From Bacteroidales bacterium (GTDB taxonomy: Bacteria; Bacteroidota; Bacteroidia; Bacteroidales; Bacteroidaceae), in assembly GCA_004557285.1 (NCBI GenBank), contig SFEK01000116.1:1-6710 (forward strand): a stretch of DNA of 6,710 nt, read 5' to 3'. Positions 5,054-6,710 of this stretch are shown here, in pieces. A program made the translations under genes and the position numbers. The notes below the pieces were generated by a model that saw nothing but the letters and a program-made list of their open reading frames with translations, did no database searches and was not told where the DNA came from. Position 1 is the first letter of the stretch. The number at the start of each line of letters is the position of its first letter.

Positions 5054-6710
5054 ATGAATCAATTAAAAAAATTAGCAGCAATGGCGCTATTGTGTATGGT
5101 GGGTACCATATTACATGCGCAGAAGATTGTGGCTACGGGACAGGTTGTCGACCAGTCGGGCGAAACCGTGATTGGAGCTACAGTCATGGAGAAAGGTACC
5201 AGCAATGGTACGATTACAGACTTTGACGGCAATTTCAATATTTCCGTCAACAAGGGTGCTACGCTCGTTGTGAGCTATGTGGGTTTCATCACCCAGGAAC
5301 TTCCTGCCGCCACTGGTATGAAGGTTGTCATCAAGGAAGACGCCCAGAGTCTTCAAGAGGTGGTGGTGACTGGTTACACCACACAACGCAAGGCCGACCT
5401 CACCGGTTCGGTGGCTGTTGTGCAGACCAAGGACCTCAAGACTTCTTCCGACAGCGACCCGATGAGGGCGTTGCAGGGTAAGGTGGCCGGTATGACCGTT
5501 ACCACCGATGGTTCGCCTTCAGGAACAGGTACTGTGCGCATCCGTGGTATCGGCTCGTTCAACTCTTCTCAGGACCCACTCTTCGTTATCGACGGTGTGC
5601 CCACAACGGCCACCCTCAATTCTCTTAACATGAACGACATCGAGAGTATGCAGGTGTTGAAGGATGCTGCCTCGGCTTCTATCTATGGTTCGCGTGCTGC
5701 CAATGGTGTTATCATCATTACCACACGCAAGGGAAAGAAGGGCGATAAAGTGAAGATTGACTTCTCTGCCAACCTCACCGCACAGTTCTACACATCGCAA
5801 TCGACAATGGATCTGTGTAATTCGGCAGAGTATGCTACTGCAATGGCTCAGGCCGCACTTAATGATGGTCTCGACCCAGTGGCTTACGCAAGCAACTATG
5901 GTCTTAACCTCAATGCCACACAAGGTATCGGCATTAAGGCATACGACCCTAAGACCGGACAGTACAACAACTATACCGTGAATGGTCTGTATGACGGATT
6001 TATCAACTCCAAGAAGACCATGCGATTCAGCGATACCGACTGGCTCGATGCTATCTCTCGCACAGGTTTCTCGCAGAGCTACGACTTGTCACTTTCCAAT
6101 GCTACCGACAAGTATTCTGCCCTCATGTCCTTGGGCTACAAGAAGAATAACGGTATCTTGAGATATACCGACTTCGAGAACTTCTCAGGACGTGTGAACA
6201 CCAGCTATAATGTCAATAAGTATGTCACCATTGGAGAGAACCTGACTGTCAGCTACACGAACCAGGTGAACAGCTATCCAATGGAGAATGCCCTCAAGAT
6301 GTCGCCTACAGTGCCAGTATATGAGGAAGACAACGAGACATTCGCCGGTCCAGTAGGTGGTATGAGCGACCGTCAGAACCCTCTGCGCGAACTCTATCAC
6401 AACCGCGACAACAGACTGAAGGTATGGCGTGTGTTCGGCAATGCGTATATCGACATCAAACCTATCGAAGGACTCGTGTTGCGCTCAAACTTCGGTATCG
6501 ACTACGACCAGGCATTCATCCACTCAGTAAATTACACCTTCCACTCTGACGTGGTGAACAACTCAACGCCAAGCACTACTCTCAGTGAGGCAAACGACAT
6601 GAAGTGGACATGGTCAAACACCGCCAACTATAACTTCACATTGTGGAAAGACCATCATTTCGGTGTGCTCCTCGGTATGGAGATGCACCATCAGGGCCGT
6701 GACGAGTTCT
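5054..6710 (+). CDS. SusC/RagA-family TonB-dependent outer-membrane transporter, N-terminal part (3' truncated)
   Basis: The frame is open from the ATG at 5054 to the window edge: 552 complete codons, about half of a typical 1000-1100-aa SusC protein. It would import oligosaccharide across the outer membrane together with a SusD lipoprotein, powered by TonB. A signal peptide is clear (LKK, hydrophobic 7-20, probable cleavage after HA at 21-22). A carboxypeptidase-regulatory-like domain follows (about 26-96; GQVVDQSGETVIGATV, then TDFDGNF). The TonB-box region is LQEVVVTGY (100-108). The plug (about 115-230) holds LQGKVAGMTV, VRIRGIGSFNSSQDPLFVID and YGSRAANGVIIITTRKG, the usual SusC/RagA signature. 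The rest is the start of the beta-barrel. There is no N-terminal STN domain, so control by an anti-sigma relay is unlikely, which fits HTCS control. Fructan as substrate is suggested by the fructokinase and HTCS context only. Confidence 0.95.
   Translation, partial: MNQLKKLAAMALLCMVGTILHAQKIVATGQVVDQSGETVIGATVMEKGTSNGTITDFDGNFNISVNKGATLVVSYVGFITQELPAATGMKVVIKEDAQSLQEVVVTGYTTQRKADLTGSVAVVQTKDLKTSSDSDPMRALQGKVAGMTVTTDGSPSGTGTVRIRGIGSFNSSQDPLFVIDGVPTTATLNSLNMNDIESMQVLKDAASASIYGSRAANGVIIITTRKGKKGDKVKIDFSANLTAQFYTSQSTMDLCNSAEYATAMAQAALNDGLDPVAYASNYGLNLNATQGIGIKAYDPKTGQYNNYTVNGLYDGFINSKKTMRFSDTDWLDAISRTGFSQSYDLSLSNATDKYSALMSLGYKKNNGILRYTDFENFSGRVNTSYNVNKYVTIGENLTVSYTNQVNSYPMENALKMSPTVPVYEEDNETFAGPVGGMSDRQNPLRELYHNRDNRLKVWRVFGNAYIDIKPIEGLVLRSNFGIDYDQAFIHSVNYTFHSDVVNNSTPSTTLSEANDMKWTWSNTANYNFTLWKDHHFGVLLGMEMHHQGRDEF

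Noticed and set aside
5519..5923. Minus-strand open frame of 134 codons inside the susC-like gene
   Set aside because: The + strand here encodes the conserved SusC plug and barrel start, so the antisense frame is incidental.

Overview
The window looks like part of a Bacteroidota (Prevotella/Segatella-like) polysaccharide utilisation locus, most likely for fructan or another fructose-containing glycan. The evidence for the lineage is a SusC/RagA TonB-dependent transporter, a one-protein hybrid two-component system (HTCS), promoters of the Bacteroidota TTTG / TAnnTTTG type, and starts without Shine-Dalgarno sequences. The genus is inferred from overall resemblance only. All recognised genes lie on the + strand.

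Layout: (1) positions 2-703 are the C-terminal part of a FucP-like MFS sugar transporter whose start lies outside the window. (2) 712-1587 is a complete PfkB-family fructokinase, 8 nt downstream and probably co-transcribed. (3) 1588-2104 is a 517-base gap. Most of it (about 1590-1934) is a non-coding, strongly palindromic element with imperfect terminal inverted repeats, nested hairpins and a near-identical 34/35-bp inverted arm pair. A candidate promoter and leader for the next gene follow. (4) 2105-4891 is a complete HTCS with a periplasmic type I sugar-binding domain, one membrane helix, a histidine kinase, a receiver and an AraC-type DNA-binding domain. (5) 4892-5053 is a compact regulatory region with two identical GTTGCAACATT boxes 21 bp apart, immediately upstream of a well-spaced promoter. 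(6) 5054 to the window end is the N-terminal half of a SusC-like outer-membrane transporter that runs off the edge.

How the parts fit: the gene set resembles the Bacteroides thetaiotaomicron fructan locus, where the HTCS BT1754 senses fructose in the periplasm and fructokinase and an inner-membrane transporter lie nearby. By analogy, the SusC protein would import oligosaccharide, periplasmic hydrolysis would release monosaccharide, the MFS protein would move it to the cytoplasm and the kinase would phosphorylate it. The HTCS would activate the susC operon, probably through the paired GTTGCAAC boxes. SusD and GH32 genes are expected downstream but are not visible.

The genes themselves are a known type of system. 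The parts most worth a second look are the palindromic element at 1590-1934 and the two-box operator at 4951-4982.
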